From the NCBI GenBank assembly GCA_910583875.1, contig CAJTXT010000001.1, forward strand, positions 372,001 through 436,000: a DNA stretch of 64,000 nt, read 5' to 3'. Below, piece after piece: positions 17,626-25,928 of this stretch. Origin of the DNA: an uncultured Vampirovibrio sp. (GTDB lineage: Bacteria; Cyanobacteriota; Vampirovibrionia; Gastranaerophilales; Gastranaerophilaceae). The notes beneath the pieces were generated by a model. The model was not told the DNA's origin and searched no databases. It worked only from the letters and a program-made list of their open reading frames with translations. The position numbers and the translations under genes were made by a program. Numbering within the stretch: the stretch's first letter is position 1; each line of letters opens with the position of its first letter.

Positions 17626-18855
17626 ATGTCATTATTTTTAAAAGAAGAATTTAATAGTTTTTTACCTGCTGAATATAAAAGTGCAATAATCGATTCTGCA
17701 CAGATTGCAGAAAAATATGGTATAAAAATTTATTTAATCGGCGGTATTGTTAGAGATTTAATATTAAAAAATCCAATTAAAGATATTGATATTACTGTTG
17801 AAAGTGATGCAATAGATTTTTGTAGATTGTTAGAAAAAGAATGCAATTGCAAAATAATATCTATTCAAGAAAATTTAAGAACAGCAAAAGTTAAATTTGA
17901 AAATAATATTGAGATAGATTTTGCTTCGACAAGAGAAGAAAAATATCAAACAGGAGGAGTTTTGCCTTCTGCTCATAATTTTGGCTGTAAATTAGAGCAA
18001 GATGTTAAACGCCGTGATTTCACAATAAATACCCTTGCATTAGATTTAACAGGCAACAATAAATATATGTTTGTAGATTATTACAATGGGTTTGAGGATA
18101 TAAAAAATAAGAAAATAAAAATTCTGCATGATAAAAGCTTTATAGATGATCCCTCCAGAATAATTCGTGCTTTAAAATTTCAAATTCGTTTTGATTTTGA
18201 GTTTGAAGCAAAAACAAAGAACTTAATGGATAATTATTTAAAAAATATTGATAAATCTATACCGCTTGAACGTATTAAAAATGAACTTCGTCAATATTTT
18301 TCAATAAAAAAAGATAATTTATATAAAAATATTATAGAAACAAAAGCATATAAATTAATTACAAATAATCCGATAACAGAGTTTAATTCAAAAGCATTAA
18401 ATAATATAGCTTCATATAATTTATTTAATCAAGAAGATTTATGGTTTATTTATATTATTCTTTTACTTGTAAATGAGCCTCTTTTAGAAGAACGTTTAAA
18501 TATGACAGCTTTTGAAAAAAAAGTTATAACAGAAGTAAAAGAATTATTAAAAAATGCGCCGTTAGATATAAATGATAAAAAGTTAATTTATAATACGTTT
18601 GAAAATAAAATCGATTTATCAATTGCCGCTTATTATTCAATAACTGAAGATAAATCAGTTAAAAAGTTTTTAGACGCATTAAAACAAATAAAAGTACTAA
18701 TTACAGGAAATGACTTAATAAATTTAGGTTTTATTCCGTCACCATATTTTAATGAGCTTTTTGAAAAAATATTAACAGAAAAATTAGACGGCAAATTAAC
18801 AACAAAAGAAGAAGAACTTACTTTTGTAAAACAATTCATAAAAAAAGAAGAGTAG
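17626..18855 (+). CDS. cca: CCA-adding / poly(A) polymerase-family tRNA nucleotidyltransferase
   Basis: Class II nucleotidyltransferase. Motif A is YLIGGIVRDLILKNPIKDID (GGxVRD and DID for metal binding, residues 36-55). Motif C is RRDFTINTLALDL, followed by DPSRIIRALKFQIRF. 409 residues; no HD domain is evident in the divergent C-terminal half. It adds or repairs the tRNA 3' CCA end. This matters here because tRNA-Ser (55277-55363) has no encoded CCA while tRNA-Gly and tRNA-His do. A-adding specificity cannot be excluded. The promoter implies a leaderless mRNA. Confidence 0.9.
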   Translation: MSLFLKEEFNSFLPAEYKSAIIDSAQIAEKYGIKIYLIGGIVRDLILKNPIKDIDITVESDAIDFCRLLEKECNCKIISIQENLRTAKVKFENNIEIDFASTREEKYQTGGVLPSAHNFGCKLEQDVKRRDFTINTLALDLTGNNKYMFVDYYNGFEDIKNKKIKILHDKSFIDDPSRIIRALKFQIRFDFEFEAKTKNLMDNYLKNIDKSIPLERIKNELRQYFSIKKDNLYKNIIETKAYKLITNNPITEFNSKALNNIASYNLFNQEDLWFIYIILLLVNEPLLEERLNMTAFEKKVITEVKELLKNAPLDINDKKLIYNTFENKIDLSIAAYYSITEDKSVKKFLDALKQIKVLITGNDLINLGFIPSPYFNELFEKILTEKLDGKLTTKEEELTFVKQFIKKEE

Positions 18856-18877
18856 ATAATGTCTACTCTTCTTTTTA
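18846..18877 (+). terminator. cca terminator
   Basis: AGAAGAGTAGA / TCTACTCTTCT stem with TAATG loop and T-run; the stem overlaps the cca stop codon. It may also serve metK from the other strand. Confidence 0.8.
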
Positions 18878-18889
18878 TTATAGTTTAAA

Positions 18890-20161
18890 CTACACACCGC
18901 AAGCTAATTTAGAAGCTTGTTCTTTAAGTGTTTCTGCTTTATCAGTATGTTCCCAAGGTACATCAAAATCAGTTCTGCCCAAGTGTCCATAAGCAGCAAG
19001 TCTTTGATAGAATTTACCGCCATTTTTAGCAGGTAAGTTTCTTAAATCAAACTGATTAATGATAGCTCTTGGTCTTAAATCAAAGTTAGCTTCAACAAGG
19101 TTCATAATATCATCGTCAGATATTTTACCAGTACCAAATGTTTCAACATAAATAGAAACAGGTTGAGCTACACCAATAGCGTAACCTAACTCAATTTCAC
19201 ATTTATCAGCTAAACCAGCAGCTACAATATTTTTAGCAACATATCTTGCAGCGTAAGCAGCACTTCTATCTACTTTTGTTGGATCTTTACCAGAAAATGC
19301 GCCGCCTCCATGTCTTGAATAACCGCCATAAGTATCAACAATAATTTTTCTGCCTGTTAAACCAGCGTCACCTTGAGGTCCGCCAATAACAAATCTACCA
19401 GAAGGATTAATTAAATATTTTGTTGAACTATCTGGTTTTAAAGCTTCTTTTTCAAATACATAATTAATAACATGCTTAATGACATCGTTTTTAATTATTT
19501 CTTGAATTTGAGTATTATCAGTAATACCGTTAATTTCTTCATCATGCTGAGTAGAAATAACAACTGTATCAATTCTTACAGGTTTGTCATTTTCATATTC
19601 AACAGTAACTTGAGACTTACCATCTGGTCTTAAATAAGGAACAAGACCTTGTTTTCTAACTTCAGCCAATCTGTAAGAAAGTTTATGTGCTAAGCTGATT
19701 GGTAATGGCATTAATTCAGGTGTTTCATTACAAGCAAAACCGAACATAATACCTTGGTCACCGGCACCAATGTTATTTGTTTCATCAGCTGAAACAGCAG
19801 CATTGTTATCTCTTGTTTCAAAAGCTTTATTAACACCGCCGGCAATATCTGTAGATTGTTCATCAATGCTTGTTAAAACAGCACAAGTTTTGCTGTCAAA
19901 ACCACCTGATGATTTACCTGTATAACCGATATTTTCAATTGTTGTTCTTACAACGTGAGGAATATCAACATAGCATGAAGATGTGATTTCTCCTGATACA
20001 AGCACCATGCCTGTTGTAACAGATGTTTCTGCTGCAACTCTTGATTTAGAATCTTTTGTTAAAAATTCATCTAAGATTGCATCTGATATTTGGTCGCATA
20101 CTTTATCTGGATGTCCTTCTGTTACTGATTCAGAAGTAAATAAATATTTTTTTGAACTCAT
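18890..20161 (-). CDS. metK: S-adenosylmethionine synthase
   Basis: Makes SAM from Met and ATP. At 423 residues it is slightly longer than the ~385-400 norm. Motifs: FTSESVTEGHPDKVCDQISD (residues 8-27), GAGDQGIMFG, NPSGRFVIGGPQGDAGLTGR, and GGGAFSGKDPTKVDRSAAYA with the P-loop-like phosphate site. Start ATG 20161 with GAGAAAGAGAG upstream. SAM supply feeds the radical SAM and methyltransferase genes nearby. It is monocistronic, downstream of rpsO and its terminator. Confidence 0.97.
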   Translation of the reverse strand: MSSKKYLFTSESVTEGHPDKVCDQISDAILDEFLTKDSKSRVAAETSVTTGMVLVSGEITSSCYVDIPHVVRTTIENIGYTGKSSGGFDSKTCAVLTSIDEQSTDIAGGVNKAFETRDNNAAVSADETNNIGAGDQGIMFGFACNETPELMPLPISLAHKLSYRLAEVRKQGLVPYLRPDGKSQVTVEYENDKPVRIDTVVISTQHDEEINGITDNTQIQEIIKNDVIKHVINYVFEKEALKPDSSTKYLINPSGRFVIGGPQGDAGLTGRKIIVDTYGGYSRHGGGAFSGKDPTKVDRSAAYAARYVAKNIVAAGLADKCEIELGYAIGVAQPVSIYVETFGTGKISDDDIMNLVEANFDLRPRAIINQFDLRNLPAKNGGKFYQRLAAYGHLGRTDFDVPWEHTDKAETLKEQASKLACGV

Positions 20162-20244
20162 ATTTACTCTCTTTCTCGTTTATTTATCCAAAACTATTAC
20201 TTAATATTTTACTCTCAACAGATTTTAAGGTCAAATTTAAAAAA

Positions 20245-20276
20245 AGACCGTTAGTAACGGTCTTTTTAAATTTTAT
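20245..20276 (-). terminator. rpsO terminator
   Basis: AAAGACCGTTA / TAACGGTCTTT stem with T-run on the minus strand, 15 bp after the rpsO stop. Confidence 0.85.
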
Positions 20277-20290
20277 AATTCAAACTTTAA

Positions 20291-20566
20291 CTATTTAGAT
20301 TCTCTGATATTTAAAGCTTTAATTAATTTTCTGTAATCATCAAGATTTCTATCTTTTAAGTAAGAAAGAAGTCTTTTTCTTCTACCAACCATCATAAGAA
20401 GACCGCGTCTGCCTTGGAAATCTTTTGGGTTAGCTTTTAAGTGCTCAGTTAATTCAGTAATTTTTTCAGTTAATAAAGCGATTTGGGTTTCAACGCTTCC
20501 TGTATCTTGAGCATTTTTGCCATACTTTTCAACAATTGCTGTTTTGTTTTTTAAGTTTATTGTCAT
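20291..20566 (-). CDS. rpsO: 30S ribosomal protein S15
   Basis: 91 residues, standard length. Family signatures are TGSVETQIALLTEKITELTEHL and GRRGLLMMVGRRKRLLSYLK, the 16S rRNA-binding helices. It binds the central domain of 16S rRNA early in 30S assembly. SD AAGGAAC upstream of ATG 20566. S15 often autoregulates through its leader; no convincing leader structure was identified here. Confidence 0.97.
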   Translation of the reverse strand: MTINLKNKTAIVEKYGKNAQDTGSVETQIALLTEKITELTEHLKANPKDFQGRRGLLMMVGRRKRLLSYLKDRNLDDYRKLIKALNIRESK

Positions 20567-20681
20567 TTTTTGTTCCTTTTTAATTTTTGTGACTTTTTCG
20601 GTGGGTAAGTCTTTTTAATTATAAGTAAGATTATAATAACATCTCAAAATTAAAATGCAATTAGTATTTTCATGTTGTTAA

Positions 20682-20786
20682 AAAAAATAAAAAAACAGTA
20701 AGAAATTCTTTGTGAAGGGCATTGATTTTAGGTATCGCGAAATCACAGGCCTTCACAAAGAATTTCTCACTGTTTTTTTATTTTTT
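20682..20786 (-). repeat. hairpin element, copy 4 (centre inverted)
   Basis: 37-bp arms with one mismatch run from AAAAAATAAAAAAACAGT... to ...ACTGTTTTTTTATTTTTT. The centre is in reverse orientation (GATTTTAGGTATCGCGAAATC). It forms a tandem pair with copy 5 two bp away. With copy 5 it fills the 334-bp gap between rpsO and the M20 peptidase gene. Confidence 0.85.
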
Positions 20787-20788
20787 AG

Positions 20789-20902
20789 AATTTCAAAAAG
20801 CAAAAAGGATTAAAGTATTTACTTCTCGTCCTGTGATTTCGCGATACCTAAAATCAATGGACTTCGAAGTAAATACTTTAACCCTTTTTGCTTATTGAAA
20901 TT
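20789..20902 (+). repeat. hairpin element, copy 5
   Basis: 43-bp arms with two mismatches in the outer part surround the forward centre (GATTTCGCGATACC, TAAAATC). The right arm overlaps the stop codon of the minus-strand peptidase gene (20901-20903). Confidence 0.85.
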
Positions 20903-22133
20903 AAGAATTAAACACCTTAAACATTTCTTTCAAAAATTCATACCCTTTCAAATAAGTAACATAATCAATTTGCTCATTTGCAGAGTGCATATTATAAACA
21001 TCTGCAATACCTATTAAAATCGGTTTTAATTTTTTGCCGTATTTGTTTGTATTGTTTGCATAAATATGAGTTTCTGCACCGGCATGGAAGGAAGAAATAT
21101 CTAAATCTAAATTTAGATTTTCTCCTGCTTTTCTTGCAACATCTACAAGAGTTTCATCTTCACTCTTTTCAAACGGAGGAAGATGTTCACTTGATTCCAT
21201 ATCAGCAACAGCAAGTCCTTCGTATTTTTTGTTGAAGTTATCAATAATAACTTTAATTTCATCAAGAAGATTTTTTTCAAATTCCCTGCTTGAACTTCTG
21301 ATTGAATATGCTGCGCCTGCTTTTATATTTATAACATTTGTTATAGCTTTATCTAAAACATAATCTAAATATTGACTACTTTTCATTTCAGATTCTTTAA
21401 TGTTATCAATTGCAGTTTCAATGCCGCCGCCGATAATAACTCCAAGGTTTATGGAAGTTACAACGCCAAATTCATCTTTTTTGTAAACACCTTGTGGAAT
21501 TTCATTAACAAGTTCCGCAATTAGTTTTGCGGCATTTAGTCTTGTTGTATCATCAATATCAATACCGGAATGTCCGCCTTTTAAACCTTTAACATTAACT
21601 ACAAGCTTTGTATAACTTGCACCTGAAATTTGAACCTGTCCTAACTTATCAGCATCCATTACAAGAATATGTTCAGATTCAATTTCATCCGTTTTTACAT
21701 TATGAATACCTGTCATATTCTGTTCTTCATCTCTTGTAAAACGAATTTCAAGCCCGCCATGTTTAAGCTCTTTATCATTTACAAGTTCAATCGCAAGCAT
21801 AATTGCAGCAGCCACGCCTGCTTTGTCGTCAGCTCCAAGCGTTCTTGTTTTATCAGTTTCTATAATATTTCCGTTTAATTTTAAATTTATAGGAGAATCA
21901 TCACCCACAACATCCATGTGCGAGCTTAATAATATTGATTTTTTGTTTGTATCAGTTGCAGGAACTTTCGCTTTTACGTTTCCATATTCATCGGTAGATG
22001 CTTCAATATTATTTTCTTTAAATATTTCTAAAATTTTTTCTATAACTTTTTCTTCTTTTAAAGAAGGTGAAGGGATTTGAGCTAATGTGCAAAACAAATC
22101 CACAAGCTTATTTTCTTTTCTGACTTTATCCAT
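20901..22133 (-). CDS. M20-family metallopeptidase (PepT-like)
   Basis: 410 residues. Two-zinc exopeptidase motifs: LLSSHMDVVGD (first His/Asp, residues 69-79), TLGADDKAGVAAAI (bridging Asp), RDEEQNMTGI (catalytic Glu pair) and DADKLG. SFHAGAETHIYAN near the C-terminus supplies the last zinc His. The GGHSGIDIDD dimerisation-domain motif is typical of PepT/PepD-like tripeptidases. It has no signal peptide, so it is cytoplasmic peptide turnover. SD AGGAG upstream of ATG 22133. Exact substrate not assigned. Confidence 0.88.
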   Translation of the reverse strand: MDKVRKENKLVDLFCTLAQIPSPSLKEEKVIEKILEIFKENNIEASTDEYGNVKAKVPATDTNKKSILLSSHMDVVGDDSPINLKLNGNIIETDKTRTLGADDKAGVAAAIMLAIELVNDKELKHGGLEIRFTRDEEQNMTGIHNVKTDEIESEHILVMDADKLGQVQISGASYTKLVVNVKGLKGGHSGIDIDDTTRLNAAKLIAELVNEIPQGVYKKDEFGVVTSINLGVIIGGGIETAIDNIKESEMKSSQYLDYVLDKAITNVINIKAGAAYSIRSSSREFEKNLLDEIKVIIDNFNKKYEGLAVADMESSEHLPPFEKSEDETLVDVARKAGENLNLDLDISSFHAGAETHIYANNTNKYGKKLKPILIGIADVYNMHSANEQIDYVTYLKGYEFLKEMFKVFNS

Positions 22134-22222
22134 AGTTTGTCTCCTTTTTTTCAGATTATAGACTATATTTTACAAATAGTATATAATATAGATATGTGAT
22201 TATAAGGGGTAAGAGAAAAATT

Positions 22223-22411
22223 ATGGCAAAAGTTTTATTATCAATTCCGGATAAATTTTTAAATCAAATTGACACAATTGCAGATAATGAGCAAAGAACA
22301 AGAAGTGAACTTATCCGAGAAGCACTTAGAACATATATGAAAAGGAATGTAGCATTTGATGCTAAGAAAACTGCTAAAGATGCAGAACTGCTTGAAAATC
22401 TGCTTGATTAA
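22223..22411 (+). CDS. ribbon-helix-helix (CopG-like) regulator
   Basis: 62 residues from the ATG at 22223 (MAKVLLSIPDKFLNQIDTIA), which is preferred to an upstream start at 22196 because the RHH strand begins here and GGGGTAAGAG lies upstream. Pattern VLLSIPDKFLNQID then RTRSELIREALRTYMKR is a classic RHH DNA-binding domain, followed by a short helical tail. RHH proteins of this size are often antitoxins, but no toxin reading frame follows, so it may be an orphan regulator. Confidence 0.8.
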   Translation: MAKVLLSIPDKFLNQIDTIADNEQRTRSELIREALRTYMKRNVAFDAKKTAKDAELLENLLD

Positions 22412-22456
22412 ATGTATTTAACAAAGAATATTGTATAAATTGTATAATTCAAAAGA

Positions 22457-22573
22457 TTATTTATCTAAATTATTTTTTTGATTATACAATTTTTCTGTTT
22501 TATTTAAAACAAAAGTAGTCATAACAGCAACAAAGATAATTGCAATTGTACAAGCTATTGTTTGAAAATCCAT
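22457..22573 (-). CDS. 38-residue single-TM protein (small membrane pair, gene B copy 1)
   Basis: Starts MDFQTIACTIAIIFVAVMTT, giving one hydrophobic helix with N-out/C-in charge (C-terminus rich in Lys/Asn). It begins 6 nt after the stop of the 74-residue gene A (22580-22804). The same order and protein plan occur at 35755-36080, where gene B is 32 residues, which supports both being real genes. Function unknown. Confidence 0.55.
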   Translation of the reverse strand: MDFQTIACTIAIIFVAVMTTFVLNKTEKLYNQKNNLDK

Positions 22574-22579
22574 TATTTA

Positions 22580-22804
22580 TTAATCCTTTTCTATTATATT
22601 TGAAATTTTTTCATTAAGATCTAAAAACTTTAAAAGAAAAACAAAAATATAAAATACACCGACGAGCAATAATATTAATAATTTAAGCTTACTTATATTT
22701 ACAAAGAACAAACCTAATACACCAGTCGTAATTAAGATAAATGTAGTGTAATAATGCACTCTTAGCTTAATTAAATTTTGTATTTTTAGTTTTTTATTTT
22801 CCAT
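22580..22804 (-). CDS. two-TM small protein (small membrane pair, gene A copy 1)
   Basis: 74 residues from ATG 22804 (MENKKLKIQNLIKLR). Two hydrophobic helices lie at about residues 19-36 and 41-60, with a charged tail (LNEKISNIIEKD). It is paralogous to 35755-35985: both share LKIQNLI.LR, a TGGV/TTGV turn followed by GL, and N(E/D)KI near the end. An extended -10 (TGTTATAAT, TATAAT at 22816-22811) ends 6 nt before the ATG, as in the second copy, so it is probably leaderless. An earlier ATG at 22822 would overlap that promoter and is rejected. Confidence 0.65.
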   Translation of the reverse strand: MENKKLKIQNLIKLRVHYYTTFILITTGVLGLFFVNISKLKLLILLLVGVFYIFVFLLKFLDLNEKISNIIEKD

Positions 22805-22947
22805 AACTTGATTATAACACATTTTTATACAAAAACTATTGATGTTTGTATATAGAATGACATTATTTTCTATTTATGTGCCTATTGGCTGTCGACGATT
22901 TTTAAATTATTCGATAAATTTATTTATATCTTGAAAAGGAACATATA

Positions 22948-23166
22948 ATGAATAATACATATATATTAAAAGAAATAGGTAAATTTCTAAAAATTTACAG
23001 AGAGTCTAAAAAAATATCCGTAGAGGAACTAGCCAATCGCACAAATTTAAGTGAAGATGAAATAATAAAAATAGAGAATGCTGAAATTGAACAATATATG
23101 CTTGAAAATGCTTTTGTAAATTATATAATGAAAATTTATGTTAAAGCTTTACAGGAAAAAGAATAA
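22948..23166 (+). CDS. small helix-turn-helix (Xre/RodZ-type) protein
   Basis: 72 residues. IGKFLKIYRESKKISVEELANRTNLSEDEIIKIEN is an Xre-like HTH; the sequence continues MLENAFVNYIMKIYVKALQEKE, resembling the HTH part of RodZ but without a membrane segment. SD AAAGGAA 7 nt before the ATG. Probably a DNA- or MreB-contacting small regulator; no target can be named. Confidence 0.7.
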   Translation: MNNTYILKEIGKFLKIYRESKKISVEELANRTNLSEDEIIKIENAEIEQYMLENAFVNYIMKIYVKALQEKE

Positions 23167-23251
23167 ATTTAATTTTTTATATAGCGTTAATAATTCTTGA
23201 ATAACTACACTGAATAATAGAATTATTAAAATAAAAGTTTTTATTTGTTAG

Positions 23252-23285
23252 TTGGTAAGATGCTGAAACAAGTTCAGCATGACAA
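23252..23285 (+). repeat. REP-like palindrome
   Basis: GGTAAG then ATGCTGAAACAAGTTCAGCAT then GACAAC. It lies in the 432-bp gap 23167-23598 together with the inverted copy at 23374. Confidence 0.75.
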
Positions 23286-23373
23286 CTTTTTAATAGAATA
23301 ACTAATTTATTATTCTATTAAAATAGAATTATTTAATTTATCTAACTGACTTAAAATAAACTCTTAAATTTTC

Positions 23374-23404
23374 CTGTCATTCCGAACTTGTTTCGGAATC
23401 TTTC
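23374..23404 (-). repeat. REP-like palindrome, inverted
   Basis: TGTC then ATTCCGAACTTGTTTCGGAAT then CTTTC. The remaining gap to 23598 has a short AGCCC/GGGCT hairpin (23479-23511) of unknown meaning in the transglycosylase leader. Confidence 0.7.
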
Positions 23405-23598
23405 TAGTTTTCATAAATTACTTAAAATTTGAAATACCAAATTTTATTATTTTATTTATATAGGATTTTTCGCATTTAGCCCCAAATTATAAGCGTTAGA
23501 AGGGCTAGGACACATCAATGGTTGAAATTTATTATTTTTGTAATAATATAATTAAAGGTCACTTGAAAGCGTGGAAAATAAACTTGAGGTTTTACAAC

Positions 23599-24198
23599 AT
23601 GTCTCGAAAAGTAATTACATATATTTTGGCAGTTTGTTTTGCTATTATTAACCTTCCGCTTAAAGCAGCGGCAGATACTAATGTGAATTCTAAGGTTAAT
23701 ATCAAAGAATTAATCGTTAAACACTCTCTTGAAATGGGATTAGACCCATCTTTAGCATTGAGTATAGCAAAAGCTGAATCTAATTTCTGCCACGAAAAAC
23801 AAAGCAGATACGGCGCTGTAGGTGTATTTCAATTACTACCTTCAACAGCAAAAAAATTGGGATACAATCCCTACCATGTTCAAGATAACATAAAAGGCGG
23901 TATTGCTTATTATAAAATGATGTACAAAATGTTTGGCAGTACAGAACTTGCACTTGCAGCTTATAACGCTGGTCCAGGCAATGTAAAAAAGTACAACGGC
24001 ATGCCTCCATTTAAAGAAACAAAAAGATTTGTATCCTCTATTATGGATGACTATAATGCATCAAAAATTAATCCTGACCCGGCAATAGCAGGATATAAAA
24101 ATGCTATAAAAGAAATTAGCAACGATATAGTTGAAAAAGATTTTAGAATGGAACAAGAAGCAATTCTAAAATCATATTTATCAAATCAAGGAATTTAG
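23599..24198 (+). CDS. exported lytic transglycosylase (SLT domain)
   Basis: 199 residues from ATG 23599, chosen because a signal peptide (MSRKVITYILAVCFAIINLP...AAA) starts there with TTGAGG upstream; the upstream frame adds an implausible 27 residues. The SLT domain has AKAESNF (catalytic Glu), SRYGAVGVFQLLPSTAKKLGYNP, NIKGGIAYYKMM and ALAAYNAGPGNVKKYNGMPPF. It cleaves murein glycan strands in the periplasm. The 12-nt gap to the NrtR-like gene suggests co-transcription. Confidence 0.9.
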   Translation: MSRKVITYILAVCFAIINLPLKAAADTNVNSKVNIKELIVKHSLEMGLDPSLALSIAKAESNFCHEKQSRYGAVGVFQLLPSTAKKLGYNPYHVQDNIKGGIAYYKMMYKMFGSTELALAAYNAGPGNVKKYNGMPPFKETKRFVSSIMDDYNASKINPDPAIAGYKNAIKEISNDIVEKDFRMEQEAILKSYLSNQGI

Positions 24199-24209
24199 AA
24201 AGTTAAATA

Positions 24210-24890
24210 ATGTTTCAAGAGATTAAAACCCACGAAATTACAACCGACGTCGTTATTTTTACAATTAAAGATAATAAATTACAAGTTCTTCTTGTAAAAC
24301 GTGCAAATGAACCCTTCAAAGGACGTTGGGCAATCCCGGGCGGTTTTATCAGATTATCTGAAAACTTAGATAACGCTGCATTAAGAATATTAAAAGAAAA
24401 AACTAATGTAGATAATATTTATCTTGAACAGCTATATACTTTCGGTGACCCGTTACGTTATCCTAGTTCAAGGGTTATTACATGTGCGTATTTTGCATTA
24501 ATAAGAAGTGATGATATTAAACTTTCTGTTGATAATTCTCAAGGCATTACAGAAGTTCAATGGCATGAGGTTTATAACCTTCCTACATTAGCATTCGACC
24601 ACAAAGAAATTATCGAATATTCAATAAAAAGAATGAGAGAACGATTGGAATTCTGCCCGATTGCATTCCAGCTTCTTCCGGAAAAATTCACTTTGACAGA
24701 ATTACAAAAATCTTATGAATTAATCTTAGATATGAAGCTTGATAAACGTAACTTCCGTAAAAAAGCATTAGCAGGTGCCGTTTTAAAAGAATTAAACGAG
24801 TATACGAAAATAGGTTCAAAACGTCCTGCAAGATTATATTCTTTTGATAATATTACTTTAAATTCAAAACGTGGTCATTTCTTCTCTTAG
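24210..24890 (+). CDS. NrtR-like Nudix-fold regulator with degenerate Nudix box
   Basis: 226 residues. The N-terminal Nudix fold has KGRWAIPGGFIRLSENLDNA and continues ALRILKEKTNV. The catalytic consensus REUXEEXG reads RILKEKTN, so the first catalytic Glu and the following Glu/Gly are lost, and hydrolysis is doubtful. A C-terminal winged-helix-like part follows (LLPEKFTLTELQKSYELIL...LDKRNFRKKAL...RPARLYSF), the NrtR arrangement. NrtR proteins sense ADP-ribose and repress NAD or sugar genes (family knowledge). Target here unknown. Confidence 0.82.
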   Translation: MFQEIKTHEITTDVVIFTIKDNKLQVLLVKRANEPFKGRWAIPGGFIRLSENLDNAALRILKEKTNVDNIYLEQLYTFGDPLRYPSSRVITCAYFALIRSDDIKLSVDNSQGITEVQWHEVYNLPTLAFDHKEIIEYSIKRMRERLEFCPIAFQLLPEKFTLTELQKSYELILDMKLDKRNFRKKALAGAVLKELNEYTKIGSKRPARLYSFDNITLNSKRGHFFS

Positions 24891-24915
24891 ATTTTTAATA
24901 ATTTGATAGAAATAA

Positions 24916-25003
24916 AGCAAAAGATGTTTACTTCTCGTCCATTGATTTCCCGATACCTAAAATCAATGGACTTCAAAGTAAATCTCCATTACATTTTTAT
25001 TCA
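24916..25003 (+). repeat. hairpin element, copy 6 (degenerate)
   Basis: Arms are only partly complementary (GATGTTTACTTCTCGTCC against GGACTTCAAAGTAAATCTCC). The centre has CCCGATACC for CGCGATACC, and CCATTGATTT for CCTGTGATTT. It lies 25 bp after the NrtR-like gene stop, next to copy 7. Confidence 0.7.
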
Positions 25004-25005
25004 AA

Positions 25006-25123
25006 ATTAGAAAAAGATATAAGATATACATAAAAATTTATTTTTCGCCCTGTGTTTTCGCGATACCTAAAAACAATGGGCTTCAAAATAGATTTTTATG
25101 TATATCTTATATCTTTTTCTAAT
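25006..25123 (+). repeat. hairpin element, copy 7
   Basis: 39-bp arms with one mismatch (ATTAGAAAAAGATATAAGAT on the left). The centre pairs GCCC with GGGC where other copies pair GTCC with GGAC, a compensatory change. Between 25124 and 25322 no gene is seen; the 199-residue protein's leader ends in AAGGAGATTTTAGGT. Confidence 0.85.
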
Positions 25124-25322
25124 AATTAGTGTACAAAACGAATTTGTAAATCTTTATTTAAATTCAGAAACATTTTAAGATTTTACATCAAATTCATGAT
25201 AAATTTGAATTATAGAAAAGAGATTAAAACAAAATACTTTGGCGGTTAGGTTAATAATTAATGGCAAGGTGTGATTAATCCCTAAAACAGTTTATCGGAT
25301 TAGAGTCAAGGAGATTTTAGGT

Positions 25323-25922
25323 ATGGCCGAATACTTGAGCAAAGAAGAAATTCGTCAATGGAGAAGCTCATTAGAACGTATAACATTAGAAGAATACGCG
25401 GCAAGGTTAGGTAAAGTTATTCAAGAAGAAAAACATGATGATAGTTTAGTTGATAGTGTTATGTTCAGATCTTTAACTTCTATGTCTGTAGAAAAATATG
25501 CGCCAAAGGCTGAAAAAATTCAAACATTAGCAATTAAATCATTTAATAAAGAAAAAGAAATCAAAGAACAAGCAGAAGTAAAACCTGCAGTAAAAAAACA
25601 AGAGGCAGTTACAGAAATGCCTAAAAAAGCTGCAGCAAATACTGAACCAAAGAAAAAAGAAACTGTTAAAGCAAAAGAAACACCAAAAGTAATTGAAGAA
25701 AATGTTAATTTCTCCTTCAAAAAACCTTTAACAGCACGTGAACAACTTGTATTTGACCATTTCTATACTAATAAAAATACAATTGTATACGCAAAAGATT
25801 TAGCAAAAATTTTAGATCTTCCAAGAGATTATGTATATAAATATATTAAAAATCTTAGAAGCAAATTAAATGAAGATATTCTTCAAAACGCTGATAACGG
25901 CGGTTACTTATTGAAAGTGTAA
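25323..25922 (+). CDS. protein with C-terminal winged-helix-like domain
   Basis: 199 residues. The N-terminal ~75 residues are helical (SKEEIRQWRSSLERITLEEYAARLGK). A Lys/Glu/Pro/Ala-rich linker (78-130) follows. The C-terminal domain (LTAREQLVFDHFYTNKNTIV...DLAKILDLPRDYVYKYIKNLRSKL...NGGYLLKV) looks like a winged helix of the OmpR C-terminal type. It is probably a DNA-binding protein. It lies 6 nt before the activase-related gene, so the two are co-expressed. SD AAGGAG upstream. Confidence 0.7.
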   Translation: MAEYLSKEEIRQWRSSLERITLEEYAARLGKVIQEEKHDDSLVDSVMFRSLTSMSVEKYAPKAEKIQTLAIKSFNKEKEIKEQAEVKPAVKKQEAVTEMPKKAAANTEPKKKETVKAKETPKVIEENVNFSFKKPLTAREQLVFDHFYTNKNTIVYAKDLAKILDLPRDYVYKYIKNLRSKLNEDILQNADNGGYLLKV

Positions 25923-25928
25923 TCTGTT

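Noticed and set aside
22196..22411. Toxin-antitoxin pair with the RHH protein
   Set aside because: No toxin-sized frame follows or precedes on the same strand.
23470..23598. Riboswitch (c-di-AMP type) before the lytic transglycosylase
   Set aside because: Such riboswitches often control murein hydrolases, but I could not match the conserved core; only a small hairpin is visible.
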